Assembly (NCBI RefSeq): GCF_016481275.1
Contig: NZ_JAEMNW010000002.1
Location: forward strand, 186,001 to 250,000
DNA: 64,000 nt
Origin: Antrihabitans auranticaus
Lineage (GTDB): Bacteria; Actinomycetota; Actinomycetes; Mycobacteriales; Mycobacteriaceae
Direction of reading: 5' to 3'
The notes beneath the pieces are model-generated. The model did not search any database, was not told the DNA's origin, and saw nothing but the letters and a program-made list of their open reading frames with translations. Positions 54,208-62,399 of this stretch are shown piece after piece (within the stretch, counting starts at the first letter, position 1; each line of letters opens with the position of its first letter). The translations under genes were made by a program, and so were the position numbers.

Positions 54208-54744
54208 ATGACAATCGTGCCCGATTCCAAGGACTGGACCTGGGTTCTCGCGCAGCCCTGCCCGGAATGTTCGTTCGATTCGGGCGCGCCGGCCTACGAG
54301 GACATTCCGGCGCTGATTCTCGACAACGCGCGGTCGTGGCCGACAGTGCTCGCGCGCGAGGATGTTCGGGTTCGTCCGGATGAAGCGACCTGGTCCGCAC
54401 TCGAATACGCCGCGCACGTCCGCGACGTGTTCCGCATCTTCACCGAGCGCCTGGAACTTATTCTCGCGCAGAACAATCCGACCTTCGCGAACTGGGATCA
54501 GGATGCGACGGCCATCGCCGACCGGTACAGCGAGCAGGATCCCGAAACGATCGCGGTCGAACTCATGGCGGCGGCGGAGCGGGCGGCGAGCGCTTACGGC
54601 GCGGTCGCCTCCGCCGACCGGTCGCGGACAGCGCTGCGAAGCAACGGCTCGCAGTTCACGGTGGAGTCGCTTGCGCGCTACTTCGTTCACGACGTGATCC
54701 ATCACCGGCACGACGTCGCGGGCCAAAGGGGAGGCCCCCACTAG
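54208..54744 (+). CDS. DinB/maleylpyruvate isomerase-like four-helix protein
   Basis: A 178-residue protein with SALEYAAHVRDVF and a C-terminal YFVHDVIHHRHDV. These histidine-bearing helices are typical of the DinB metal-binding superfamily, which includes mycothiol-dependent enzymes. ATG 54208 is preferred over an upstream start at 54166 because the conserved part starts later. Its stop codon TAG lies inside the KstR-like site for the next gene. Confidence 0.75.
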   Translation: MTIVPDSKDWTWVLAQPCPECSFDSGAPAYEDIPALILDNARSWPTVLAREDVRVRPDEATWSALEYAAHVRDVFRIFTERLELILAQNNPTFANWDQDATAIADRYSEQDPETIAVELMAAAERAASAYGAVASADRSRTALRSNGSQFTVESLARYFVHDVIHHRHDVAGQRGGPH

Positions 54745-54755
54745 AACGTGTTCCA
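54742..54755. promoter_or_regulatory. KstR-like operator
   Basis: TAGAACGTGTTCCA matches TNNAACNNGTTNNA, the motif known for the cholesterol regulator KstR. Its 3' edge is 57 bp upstream of the NDMA-alcohol dehydrogenase start. Confidence 0.6.
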
Positions 54756-54812
54756 GTTCTGCCGTATTGTGGCTCCCATCACACAGTGGTGGGGCACACG
54801 AAAGGCGTTGGA

Positions 54813-55943
54813 ATGAAAACAAAAGGCGCGGTCCTGTGGGGGCTCGGCCAAGAGTGGTCGGTCGAGGAAATCGAGATCGGCGAACCGGTCGTCGGTGAGG
54901 TACAGATCCAGCTCGAAACCGCTGGCATGTGCCACTCGGATCACCACATCGTGACAGGCGCGACCCCGATGCCGGCCTTCCCCGTCATGGGCGGGCACGA
55001 GGGTGCGGGCATCATCACGAAGCTCGGTCCGGGGGTTCCAACCGACCTCGCAGTCGGGGATCACGTTGTCCTGTCGTTCATCCCGGCCTGTGGCCGTTGT
55101 CCGGCGTGCGTGAGCGGTCAGATGGCGCTCTGCGATCTCGGCGCTGGACTGCTGTCGGGTCTTTCTATCAGCGACGGCACCTACCGGATCCAGGCGCGCG
55201 GTCAGAACGTCATTCCCATGTGCCTGCTCGGCACATTCTCGCCGTACATGACGGTCCATCACACGTCCGTTGTGAAGATCGATCCCAGTGTGCCGTTCGA
55301 GGTCGCCTGCCTTGTCGGCTGCGGTGTGCCGACCGGATTCGGTTCGGCGACCAACGTCGCCAACGTGATGCCGGGCGACTCCGTCGCGATCGTCGGAATC
55401 GGTGGCGTAGGCATGAGCGCGCTGCAGGGCGCGGTGCTGTCGGGAGCGACGAACGTCATCGCAATCGACCCGCTCGCCTGGAAGCGTGAGCAGGCACTGA
55501 AGTTCGGCGCGACGCATGCCTTCGAAAACGTCGAATCGGCGATCGTGCCGATCATGGAACTGACCGAAGGCCGGATGTGTGAAAAGACGATCATCACCGT
55601 CGGCGAAATGCACGGCGAGATCGTCGAGCCGACGTTGACGCTCACCAGTAAGGGCGGGACCTGCGTCGTCACCGCGATGGGTCACATGGTGGATTTCGAC
55701 GTCAAGCAGAACAACTTCCTGCTTGCGATGCTGCAGAAGCGGGTTCAGGGCGCCATCTTCGGTGGCGGCAACGCGCGCAAGGACATCCCGCGACTGCTGC
55801 GGCTCTACAAGTCGGGGCAGCTGAACCTCGACGACATGGTCACCAGGACCTACTCACTCGAAGAGGTCAACCAGGGCTACAAGGACATGCTCGAAGGCCG
55901 CAACATTCGCGGAATCATCAAGTACACCGACGCCGACCGCTAG
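54813..55943 (+). CDS. NDMA-dependent alcohol dehydrogenase
   Basis: A 376-residue zinc-dependent medium-chain dehydrogenase. Catalytic zinc residues: C40 (GMCHSDHH) and GHEGAG. Structural zinc cysteines: CGRCPACVSGQMALC. Coenzyme motif: IVGIGGVGMS. The mycobacterial/rhodococcal group with this wording (GQEWSVEEIEIGEPVVGEV) holds tightly bound NAD and is assayed with nitrosodimethylaniline. AAAGG precedes ATG 54813. The KstR-like site suggests a role in sterol side-chain or other lipid alcohol oxidation. Confidence 0.9.
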   Translation: MKTKGAVLWGLGQEWSVEEIEIGEPVVGEVQIQLETAGMCHSDHHIVTGATPMPAFPVMGGHEGAGIITKLGPGVPTDLAVGDHVVLSFIPACGRCPACVSGQMALCDLGAGLLSGLSISDGTYRIQARGQNVIPMCLLGTFSPYMTVHHTSVVKIDPSVPFEVACLVGCGVPTGFGSATNVANVMPGDSVAIVGIGGVGMSALQGAVLSGATNVIAIDPLAWKREQALKFGATHAFENVESAIVPIMELTEGRMCEKTIITVGEMHGEIVEPTLTLTSKGGTCVVTAMGHMVDFDVKQNNFLLAMLQKRVQGAIFGGGNARKDIPRLLRLYKSGQLNLDDMVTRTYSLEEVNQGYKDMLEGRNIRGIIKYTDADR

Positions 55944-55985
55944 AGGCGCGCGCGAGTGGGGTAGCGCGCCTCCTAGGCTGTGTTG

Positions 55986-56795
55986 GTGACTTCTCTCGAT
56001 CAGGTGCGCCAATGGCCGGTGGACAACGCATCGGCCGCCGTCGTCGGGAAAGGCGGAGTGCTCGACTCGTATGGCGACATGGATCGTGTTTATCCACTCG
56101 CTTCGGTGACGAAGCTGCTGGTCGCCTACGGTGCCCTCGTCGCAATCGAGGAGGGCGCGATCGAACTCGACCAGCCGGCGGGTCCGGCTGGTTCGACGGT
56201 CCGGCACCTGCTCGCGCACGCGTCGGGTCTGGCGTTCGACCAGAACCGGGTGCAAGCCCCGCCGGGGGAGCGGCGCATCTACTCCAGTGAAGGTTTCGAG
56301 GTCCTCGCAGGCTTCATCGAGTACGAGTCGACCATTCCGTTTGCCGAGTACCTGCACGAAGCGGTTTTCGTGCCGCTCGCGATGGCAAGTTCGGCGCTGA
56401 CCGGTCCCGCCGGGCATGCGGCGGAATCCACCGCGGGCGACCTCGCCCGATTCGCGGGCGAACTGCTCTCGCCCAGCTTGATTTCGGAGCCGACACTGCG
56501 TGCCGCCACGACCGTGCAGTATCCGGGTCTCGCGGGGATCCTGCCAGGCTTCGGCCAGCAGCGCCCGAACGACTGGGGTCTCGGATTCGAAATCAGAGGC
56601 AACAAATCTCCGCATTGGACCGGTGAGTCCAATTCGCCGCGGACCTTCGGCCACTTCGGTCAGTCGGGAACCTTCCTGTGGGTCGACCCGGAATCGACTC
56701 TCGCCTGTGTGGGCTTGAGCGATCGGGCCTTCGGCGATTGGGCCAAGGTTGCGTGGCCGGACGTCAGCGACACCGTGATCGCCGAATTCGGGTGA
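55986..56795 (+). CDS. Beta-lactamase-family serine hydrolase
   Basis: About 269 residues of the class C beta-lactamase/esterase EstB type. SVTK (Ser40, Lys43) is the nucleophile motif, IYSSEGFEVL supplies the Tyr-x-Ser/Asn element, and GHFGQSG replaces KTG. No signal peptide is visible, so it is probably a cytoplasmic esterase or D-aminopeptidase-like enzyme. TAGGCT at 55974-55979 fits a leaderless GTG at 55986; GTG at 55980 is the alternative. Confidence 0.8.
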   Translation: MTSLDQVRQWPVDNASAAVVGKGGVLDSYGDMDRVYPLASVTKLLVAYGALVAIEEGAIELDQPAGPAGSTVRHLLAHASGLAFDQNRVQAPPGERRIYSSEGFEVLAGFIEYESTIPFAEYLHEAVFVPLAMASSALTGPAGHAAESTAGDLARFAGELLSPSLISEPTLRAATTVQYPGLAGILPGFGQQRPNDWGLGFEIRGNKSPHWTGESNSPRTFGHFGQSGTFLWVDPESTLACVGLSDRAFGDWAKVAWPDVSDTVIAEFG

Positions 56796-56955
56796 ATGAT
56801 CCGGGCTTCATGATAAACACGCCGGTCACTGCACTAGCGCAACAAGGGCAACACAAGGCACACTAGTACACTGAAGCATCGCTCGCGAAGACAGTCCTGG
56901 ACTTGGCAGAGGTCGTTGGGGAAGACGTCCCTTGTCGAAGCCGGAGGTGTTTGAG

Positions 56956-57468
56956 GTGCGCGCTTTGAACCAGTTCGCAGACGCGACGACTGGAGTGGTG
57001 TACATCCACTCGTCGCCAGCTGCGCTGTGCCCGCATGTCGAATGGGCGCTCACGGCTGCATTGGAGTCGCGGGCGAACTTGAAATGGACCGCGCAGCCTG
57101 CCGATGGCGGGATGCAGCGAGCTACGAGCAACTGGGTCGGACCCGTCGGCACAGCCGCGCGGATCGCGAACGCCTTGCGCTCGTGGTCGATGCTGCGGTT
57201 CGAAGTCACCGAAGACCCGAGCGAAGGTGTCGACGGCGAACGCTTCAGCTTCGTTCCGGGCCTCGGCCTGTGGCGCGGCTCGACGAGCGCGAACGGCGAT
57301 GTGGTCATCGGCGAGATGCGGCTGAAAGCGATGCTCGCGAACGGCCGCGACAGCTTCCTGACCGAGATCGACACCGCACTCGGTACCGCGTGGGACGACG
57401 CTCTGGAGTCCTATCGCAGCGGTAGCGAGGGCGCCGAGGTCACGTGGTTGCGACGCGACGTCGGCTGA
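56956..57468 (+). CDS. DUF3145 family protein
   Basis: A 170-residue protein reading MRALNQFADATTGVVYIHSSPAALCPHVEWAL, almost the exact opening of the conserved mycobacterial DUF3145 protein (Rv2239c type). GGAGGTG at 56943-56949 supports GTG 56956 over a TTG eight codons earlier. In mycobacteria the gene also lies close to aceE/fabD, so synteny agrees. Function unknown. Confidence 0.9.
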   Translation: MRALNQFADATTGVVYIHSSPAALCPHVEWALTAALESRANLKWTAQPADGGMQRATSNWVGPVGTAARIANALRSWSMLRFEVTEDPSEGVDGERFSFVPGLGLWRGSTSANGDVVIGEMRLKAMLANGRDSFLTEIDTALGTAWDDALESYRSGSEGAEVTWLRRDVG

Positions 57469-57510
57469 TGCGCAAGGTTTGACCCGGCCGGGAATGGGAA
57501 CACGTTTCGT

Positions 57511-58080
57511 ATGAAAACTGACGGAGCGGAAGCAGCCAGAACGTCCGAAAACGACGAGCCCGACACTTCGTCACAGTCTTCCGGCTCGTCCGAGAGTTCG
57601 CAGTCCGACTCCGGCGACGCGAAGTCAGGCGAGAAGTCGAACGAAGGGCCCACAGAGGGCACTGTCCGGGAGCCCGAGGTCGATCTGGAAGAGGGCGCGG
57701 TGCACGTCGACCTCGAGAACATCGACGTGTCCGATGTGAAGCCGCAGGACCAAAAGGACTCCGAGGACGACCGTGAGCGGACCGAAGAGCCCGAACTGGA
57801 CGATGATGCACGCGAGAAGGCCAAGGAAAACGCGGAGTATCTCGACACCAAGTATCAGCCCGACGCGCGCGAGTCCGTCGTCCTACCGGGCACCGACGGC
57901 ACGGTGTCGGGAACGGCTATCGCCGACTGGCTCGATGACGACGGCAACATCACCGATCCGGAGACGCGTGGCGACGCGAACGATGATGACGACAAGGACG
58001 GCACCTCCGGCGAGGCAACCGACGACGCACAAGACGAAGCGGCCGACAACGCGGAGAACGAGTCAGCGGTAAACAAGTAA
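57511..58080 (+). CDS. Acidic, intrinsically disordered hypothetical protein
   Basis: A 189-residue protein dominated by Asp, Glu and Ser with almost no aromatic residues. Its first 60 residues are Ser/Glu low complexity (SSQSSGSSESSQSD), and the last 50 repeat Asp/Glu/Ala. A middle part (AEYLDTKYQPDARESVVLPGTDGTVSGTAIADWL) looks like a short ordered segment and may bind a partner. No signal peptide. It ends just before a strong terminator shared with accD6. Confidence 0.72.
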   Translation: MKTDGAEAARTSENDEPDTSSQSSGSSESSQSDSGDAKSGEKSNEGPTEGTVREPEVDLEEGAVHVDLENIDVSDVKPQDQKDSEDDRERTEEPELDDDAREKAKENAEYLDTKYQPDARESVVLPGTDGTVSGTAIADWLDDDGNITDPETRGDANDDDDKDGTSGEATDDAQDEAADNAENESAVNK

Positions 58081-58097
58081 TCGGCATCGAACACGAA

Positions 58098-58121
58098 AAG
58101 GCCCCCTGGAAAGGGGGCCTT
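58098..58121. terminator. Bidirectional intrinsic terminator
   Basis: A perfect 10-bp stem AAGGCCCCCT / AGGGGGCCTT with loop GGAA, followed by CTCTTGTTT on the plus strand and preceded by a CGAAAA tract for the minus strand. It lies between the convergent acidic-protein gene and accD6. Confidence 0.85.
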
Positions 58122-58140
58122 CTCTTGTTTCAAGTCTTGA

Positions 58141-59574
58141 TCAGAGCGGGATGTTCTTGTGCTGACCGCGGCGGGCGGGTGCCTCCGCGAGTGCTGCTGT
58201 GATCACGCTCCGGGTCTTCGCCGGATCGATGATCTTGTCGACCACGCCGATCGACACCGCACGACCGACGCCGCCCGCGATGGCCTCGTGTTCGGCCGCC
58301 AGCCGGTCGTGAAGAGCTTCGCGCTCTTCCTCGGGCGCCGCGGCAAGTGCGCGCTTGTGGAGGATGCCGACAGCGGCTTTCGCGCCCATGACGGCTACTT
58401 CGGATTCCGGCCACGCAAACACCGCGGTGGCACCGAGAGCTCGTGCGTTCATCGCGATGTAGGCGCCGCCGTAGATCTTGCGCGTGACGAGCGTGACGCG
58501 GGGGACTCGGGCCTCGGCAAACGCGTGCAGCAGCTTCGCTCCGCGGCGGACCACGCCTTCCCACTCCTGGCTGACGCCGGGCAGGTAACCGGGGACGTCG
58601 ACGATCACGACGAGCGGAATGCCGAACGCGTCGCACATCCGCACGAACCGGGCCGCCTTTTCGGCGCTCTCCGAGTTCAGGCAGCCGCCGAGCCGGATCG
58701 GGTTGTTTGCGATCACGCCGACCGTCCGGCCGGCCATCCGGCCTAGGCCGGTCACGATGCTGCGGGCCCAATTAGCTTGCAGCTCTTCGAAGCTCGACTC
58801 ACCGTCGACGTTGTCGAGGAGTTCGTGCACGATCGGTTTGACGTCGTATGCGCGCCGCGCCGAAGGCGGCATCATCGCTTTGAGGTCGGCGTCGCCGTGC
58901 GCCGCCGCAACCAGGTCGAAACTGCCCTGGTCGGCAAACATCGATACGAGGCGACGCGCGCGATGCAATGCGTCTTCCTCGTCGTCGGCAGCGATATGAG
59001 CTACGCCGGACTTCTTGGTGTGCGTGTCGGGCCCGCCGAGCGATGCCATGTCGACCTGCTCACCGGTGACGCTGCGAACGACGTCCGGACCCGTCACGAA
59101 GACGCGGCCCTCCGGCGCCATGATCACGATGTCGGTGAGGGCAGGTCCGTACGCGGCGCCGCCCGCGGCAAAGCCGAGCACGACGGAAATTTGGGGGACG
59201 TGGCCGGATGCGCGGACCATCGCCTCGAAAACGAGACCGACCGCATGCAGAGCCTCGACGCCTTCGGCGAGCCGGGCACCACCCGAATGCCACAGTCCGA
59301 CGACCGGTATCTCGAGTTCGATAGCTGTATCGATCGCAGCGACGATGTGTCGGCAACCGTCGACGCCCATCGCGCCACCCATGATCATTGCGTCGGAGCA
59401 GTAGGCGACGGTTCGGACTCCATCGACCTCGCCGATGGCCGCAAGCACACCAGAACGGTCGCGAGCGTGCAGTAGTTTCACAGAGCCGGCGTCGAAGAAA
59501 CGCTGCAGCCTGGCAAGAGGGTCACGCGGGTCGGTGGCTGTATTCGCTTTCGCAGCGGGGGCCAAGACAGTCAT
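58141..59574 (-). CDS. accD6: Acetyl/propionyl-CoA carboxylase beta subunit, AccD6-like
   Basis: A 477-residue biotin-dependent carboxyltransferase. N-terminal acyl-CoA site: LWHSGGARLAEGVEAL and FAAGGAAYGPAL. C-terminal biotin-side site: VDVPGYLPGVSQEWEGVVRRGAKLL and RKIYGGAYIAMNARAL. It carboxylates acetyl-CoA to malonyl-CoA for fatty and mycolic acid elongation. Last in fabD-acpM-kas-accD6. GAGGAGGA lies before the ATG; the 93-bp leader after kas holds competing hairpins. Confidence 0.94.
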   Translation of the reverse strand: MTVLAPAAKANTATDPRDPLARLQRFFDAGSVKLLHARDRSGVLAAIGEVDGVRTVAYCSDAMIMGGAMGVDGCRHIVAAIDTAIELEIPVVGLWHSGGARLAEGVEALHAVGLVFEAMVRASGHVPQISVVLGFAAGGAAYGPALTDIVIMAPEGRVFVTGPDVVRSVTGEQVDMASLGGPDTHTKKSGVAHIAADDEEDALHRARRLVSMFADQGSFDLVAAAHGDADLKAMMPPSARRAYDVKPIVHELLDNVDGESSFEELQANWARSIVTGLGRMAGRTVGVIANNPIRLGGCLNSESAEKAARFVRMCDAFGIPLVVIVDVPGYLPGVSQEWEGVVRRGAKLLHAFAEARVPRVTLVTRKIYGGAYIAMNARALGATAVFAWPESEVAVMGAKAAVGILHKRALAAAPEEEREALHDRLAAEHEAIAGGVGRAVSIGVVDKIIDPAKTRSVITAALAEAPARRGQHKNIPL

Positions 59575-59590
59575 CGCGTCCTCCTCGAAG

Positions 59591-59644
59591 TGCGCCCGGA
59601 GCGGGCGGTGTCCGGGCGCAGGCGGCGTTAGCGGCCTGCGCCCG
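59591..59644 (-). promoter_or_regulatory. Mutually exclusive RNA hairpins in the kas-accD6 gap
   Basis: In mRNA order: arm 1 CCGGGCGCAGGC (59644-59633), arm 2 GCCTGCGCCCGG (59622-59611), arm 3 CCGGGCGC (59598-59591). Arm 2 pairs perfectly with arm 1 (12 bp) or with arm 3 (8 bp), and arm 3 abuts the accD6 ribosome binding site. No T-run, so a translation or processing role is more likely than termination. Confidence 0.5.
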
Positions 59645-59667
59645 GGTCGAGCTTCTCGTTGTCGGGG

Positions 59668-60930
59668 TTATGCCCGACCGAAGGCGAGTGCGACGTTGTG
59701 CCCGCCGAAACCGAACGAGTTGTTGATTGCGTACTCGATTTCGCCACGGCGAGGTTCGCCGTGCACGACGTCGAGATCGATCTCCGGATCCTGGTTCTCC
59801 AGGTTCAGCGTCGGAGGGACGATGCCCTCGCGGATGCTGAGCACTGTCAGGACCGACTCGAGCGCACCCACAGCGCCGATCGAGTGACCGAGTGCCGACT
59901 TCGGTGCGTACACCGAAGCGTGGTTGCCGACCGCCAGATTGATGGCGTTGGCTTCGGCGGTGTCACCGATCGGGGTAGCCGTTGCGTGGGCGTTGACGTG
60001 CGTGATGTCTGCCTTCGTCAAGCCCGCGGTCTGGATTGCGCGGGTCATGGCGCGTGCTGCGCCGCGGCCCGTCGGATCCGGTGCGACCAGATGGAATCCG
60101 TCGGACGTGATGCCTGCGCCGAGAATGCGAGCGTGAATCGTCGCGCCACGGGCACGGGCATGTTCCTCGGACTCCAGCACCATCAGTGCGCCGGCCTCGC
60201 CGAACACAAACCCATCGCGGTCCTTGTCGAACGGACGCGAAGCAGCCTTCGGATCGTCGTTGCGGGTGCTCATCGCACGCATCATCGTGAATGCGGCGAT
60301 CGGCACAGCGTCGATATGTCCTTCGACGCCACCGGTCACGACGATGTCCGCGTCACCCATCACGATCATCCGCCAGGCGTTTGCGATGGCTTCCGATCCC
60401 GACGAGCACGCCGACACGGGAGTGATAACGCCGCCGCGGGCCTCGAGCTCGAGCCCGACGACCGCGGACGGTCCGTTCGGCATGATCATCTGCACTGCCA
60501 GCGGCGACACCTTGCGGTATCCGCCGTTCTTGAGCTTGTCGACAGAGTCGATGAGTGCGTCGCCACCGCCGAGCCCGGTGCCGATCGCAACGGCAAGCCG
60601 ATCCTTGTCGACCTCCGGGCTGCCGGCGTTGCGCCACACTTCGCGGCCGAGGACCGTGGCCATTCGTTCGACGTAAGCCAGCCGCCGAAGCTCGACCCGG
60701 CTGAGCAGAGACTCTGCCGATACCTTGAGCTTTCCGCCGATACGCACTGGAAGGTCGTACTCATCGACGAAGGGGTCATCGAGCAGGTCGATGCCACTTT
60801 CGCCGTTGAGAAGGCCCTTCCACGTTGCGTCGACGTCACCCGCGATCGACGTCGTCGCGGCCATGCTGGTCACGACGACACTGGGGAAGTTCCCGTTCTT
60901 GGTGGAAGGAATGGTCACGGTTTTGCTCAC
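59668..60930 (-). CDS. Beta-ketoacyl-ACP synthase, KasA/KasB type
   Basis: A 420-residue condensing enzyme of FAS-II/mycolic acid synthesis. The catalytic triad is Cys175 (SACSSGSEA), histidine in [12 protein letters not shown] and histidine in [14 protein letters not shown], giving the KAS II C-H-H set. N-terminal [16 protein letters not shown] is Kas-like. The GTG start overlaps the acpM stop by 4 bp. Only one kas gene lies between acpM and accD6, whereas M. tuberculosis has two (kasA, kasB), so KasA versus KasB cannot be assigned. Confidence 0.94.
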   Translation of the reverse strand: MSKTVTIPSTKNGNFPSVVVTSMAATTSIAGDVDATWKGLLNGESGIDLLDDPFVDEYDLPVRIGGKLKVSAESLLSRVELRRLAYVERMATVLGREVWRNAGSPEVDKDRLAVAIGTGLGGGDALIDSVDKLKNGGYRKVSPLAVQMIMPNGPSAVVGLELEARGGVITPVSACSSGSEAIANAWRMIVMGDADIVVTGGVEGHIDAVPIAAFTMMRAMSTRNDDPKAASRPFDKDRDGFVFGEAGALMVLESEEHARARGATIHARILGAGITSDGFHLVAPDPTGRGAARAMTRAIQTAGLTKADITHVNAHATATPIGDTAEANAINLAVGNHASVYAPKSALGHSIGAVGALESVLTVLSIREGIVPPTLNLENQDPEIDLDVVHGEPRRGEIEYAINNSFGFGGHNVALAFGRA

Positions 60931-61232
60931 TCGTCCGTAGCGGAATCGAACTTTGCGCGGAGCTCTTCGGCCAGGTCAGCGTTCTCGGCCTCGAGCTTCT
61001 GGATGTACTTGACGGTGTCGCCAACGGTGCGCAGGCTTGCCAGATCCTCGTCCGGGATCTTCACGCCGTACTTGTCTTCGGTCTGCACTGCAATCTCGAC
61101 CATGGAGAGGGAATCGATGTCGAGGTCGTCGACGAACGACTTCTCGATTGTCACCTCGGACGGCTCAATGCCGGTGACTTCCTCGATGATCTCGGCGAGA
61201 ACGGCAATGATTTCTTCTTCGGTGGCGGCCAC
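60927..61232 (-). CDS. acpM: Meromycolate-type acyl carrier protein
   Basis: A 101-residue ACP. The phosphopantetheine serine is S41 in [12 protein letters not shown]. It has the C-terminal extension typical of AcpM ([23 protein letters not shown]), absent from ordinary ACPs of about 80 residues. The GTG start follows GGAAGGGAG. It carries growing acyl chains for FabD, Kas and later enzymes. Confidence 0.95.
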   Translation of the reverse strand: MAATEEEIIAVLAEIIEEVTGIEPSEVTIEKSFVDDLDIDSLSMVEIAVQTEDKYGVKIPDEDLASLRTVGDTVKYIQKLEAENADLAEELRAKFDSATDE

Positions 61233-61330
61233 TTAATGGCTCCCTTCCTGTAGTTCCATATGTTGTGTCGACTTTTTGCGACCGATAGTTACCGGTCGCG
61301 CTACGGGACGCACTCTGGGCGTCTTGCGTT

Positions 61331-61350
61331 GCGCGCAGAATCCTGCGCGC
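61331..61350 (-). promoter_or_regulatory. Stem-loop between fabD and acpM
   Basis: A perfect 8-bp stem GCGCGCAG/CTGCGCGC with a 4-nt loop, six bases downstream of the fabD stop. No T-run follows; probably an RNA-stability or processing element in a 123-bp gap. Confidence 0.45.
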
Positions 61351-61355
61351 GCAAT

Positions 61356-62273
61356 CTAGCCGAACCCTGGAAGCTCTGCGACGGCGGCTAGGTCGCCGGG
61401 CTCCTTCAGCGCAAGGATCGGGGTTCCACGCATTTCCCGCTTCGCGATTCCTGCCAGCGCACCGGCCGGCGGGAACTCCACGAGTGCGGTCACTTCGGCG
61501 GACTTGAAACTGGCCGTGCACAGGTCCCAGCGAACCGGTCGGGTCACCTGAGCTGCCAGCTTGGTCAAGGCATCTGCGCCCGAAGACACGGCCTGTCCGT
61601 CGAAGTTGGACAGTAGCGTGCGAGTTGGGTCCAGTGGGGTGATCTTCTCCGCAGCCGCGGTCACAGCGTCCTGTGCAGGTGCCATGAACTTGGTGTGGAA
61701 CGCCCCTGCCACCGTCAGCGGTCGGATCCGAGCCTTTTCCGGCGGATTCGCGGCAAGCTCGGCGAGTGCGTCGAGCCGACCTGCCGCAACGATCTGTCCG
61801 GCTGCATTCCTGTTTGCCGGAACCAGATCCAGCTCCGCGAGCCGGGCGAGCACTTCTTCCTCGTTGCCGCCCAGTACCGCGGACATTCCTGTGGCTTCCA
61901 GCGCGCACGCCTTGGCCATTTCAGCTCCCCGGATCGCGGCGAGCAGTATTGCGTCGTCTGCCGAGATGACTCCCGCGATTGCGGCCGCCGCGAGCTCACC
62001 GACCGAGTGGCCGGCCACGACGGTCGTCTTGGGCGTCAGTCCGCGTGACTCGAGTTCTTCGAATGCGAGCAACGCGGCTGCGACGACAAGCGGTTGTGTA
62101 ATCGACGTGTCCGTTATTTCCTCGGCCGTTGCAGTGGTACCGAGGCGAGCAAGATCCAGGCCCGATGCCTTGGACCACAGCTCTAGTCGTTCACTGGCAC
62201 CGGGGAGCTCGAGCCAAGGGCTGAGCATTCCGGGGGTCTGTGAGCCCTGTCCGGGCGCAAGCAACGCGATCAC
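61356..62273 (-). CDS. fabD: Malonyl-CoA:ACP transacylase
   Basis: A 305-residue acyltransferase: N-terminal APGQGSQ, nucleophile serine S90 in AGHSVGE, and histidine in GAFHTKFM. It loads malonyl onto AcpM. First of the fabD-acpM-kas-accD6 run. The GTG start has no strong ribosome binding site. An imperfect inverted repeat 66 bp upstream may be the regulator site. Confidence 0.94.
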   Translation of the reverse strand: MIALLAPGQGSQTPGMLSPWLELPGASERLELWSKASGLDLARLGTTATAEEITDTSITQPLVVAAALLAFEELESRGLTPKTTVVAGHSVGELAAAAIAGVISADDAILLAAIRGAEMAKACALEATGMSAVLGGNEEEVLARLAELDLVPANRNAAGQIVAAGRLDALAELAANPPEKARIRPLTVAGAFHTKFMAPAQDAVTAAAEKITPLDPTRTLLSNFDGQAVSSGADALTKLAAQVTRPVRWDLCTASFKSAEVTALVEFPPAGALAGIAKREMRGTPILALKEPGDLAAVAELPGFG

Positions 62274-62339
62274 GTCTTAAGGGAACACCCTCCACCCCCG
62301 GATCAGAGATGTTGTTGACCATGAACCTTGTGGGGCTGT

Positions 62340-62358
62340 TTTGTTTGGTTCCAACAAA
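62340..62358. promoter_or_regulatory. Imperfect inverted repeat upstream of fabD
   Basis: TTTGTTTGG and CCAACAAA form arms with one bulged T around TT. Its position in the fabD promoter region and the adjacent PucR-type gene make it a candidate binding site for that regulator. Confidence 0.45.
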
Positions 62359-62399
62359 GTCGCACGAAAACAGGCTCCATCGGTCGAAACGCTCGGGTG

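Noticed and set aside
54738-54760. Terminator for the DinB-like gene at its stop codon
   Set aside because: The only inverted repeat there is the KstR-like site; it is too short and AT-rich to terminate.
61278-61299. Stem GCGACCG/CGGTCGC as a terminator in the fabD-acpM gap
   Set aside because: The T-run is on the wrong side for minus-strand transcription and the stem is only 7 bp.
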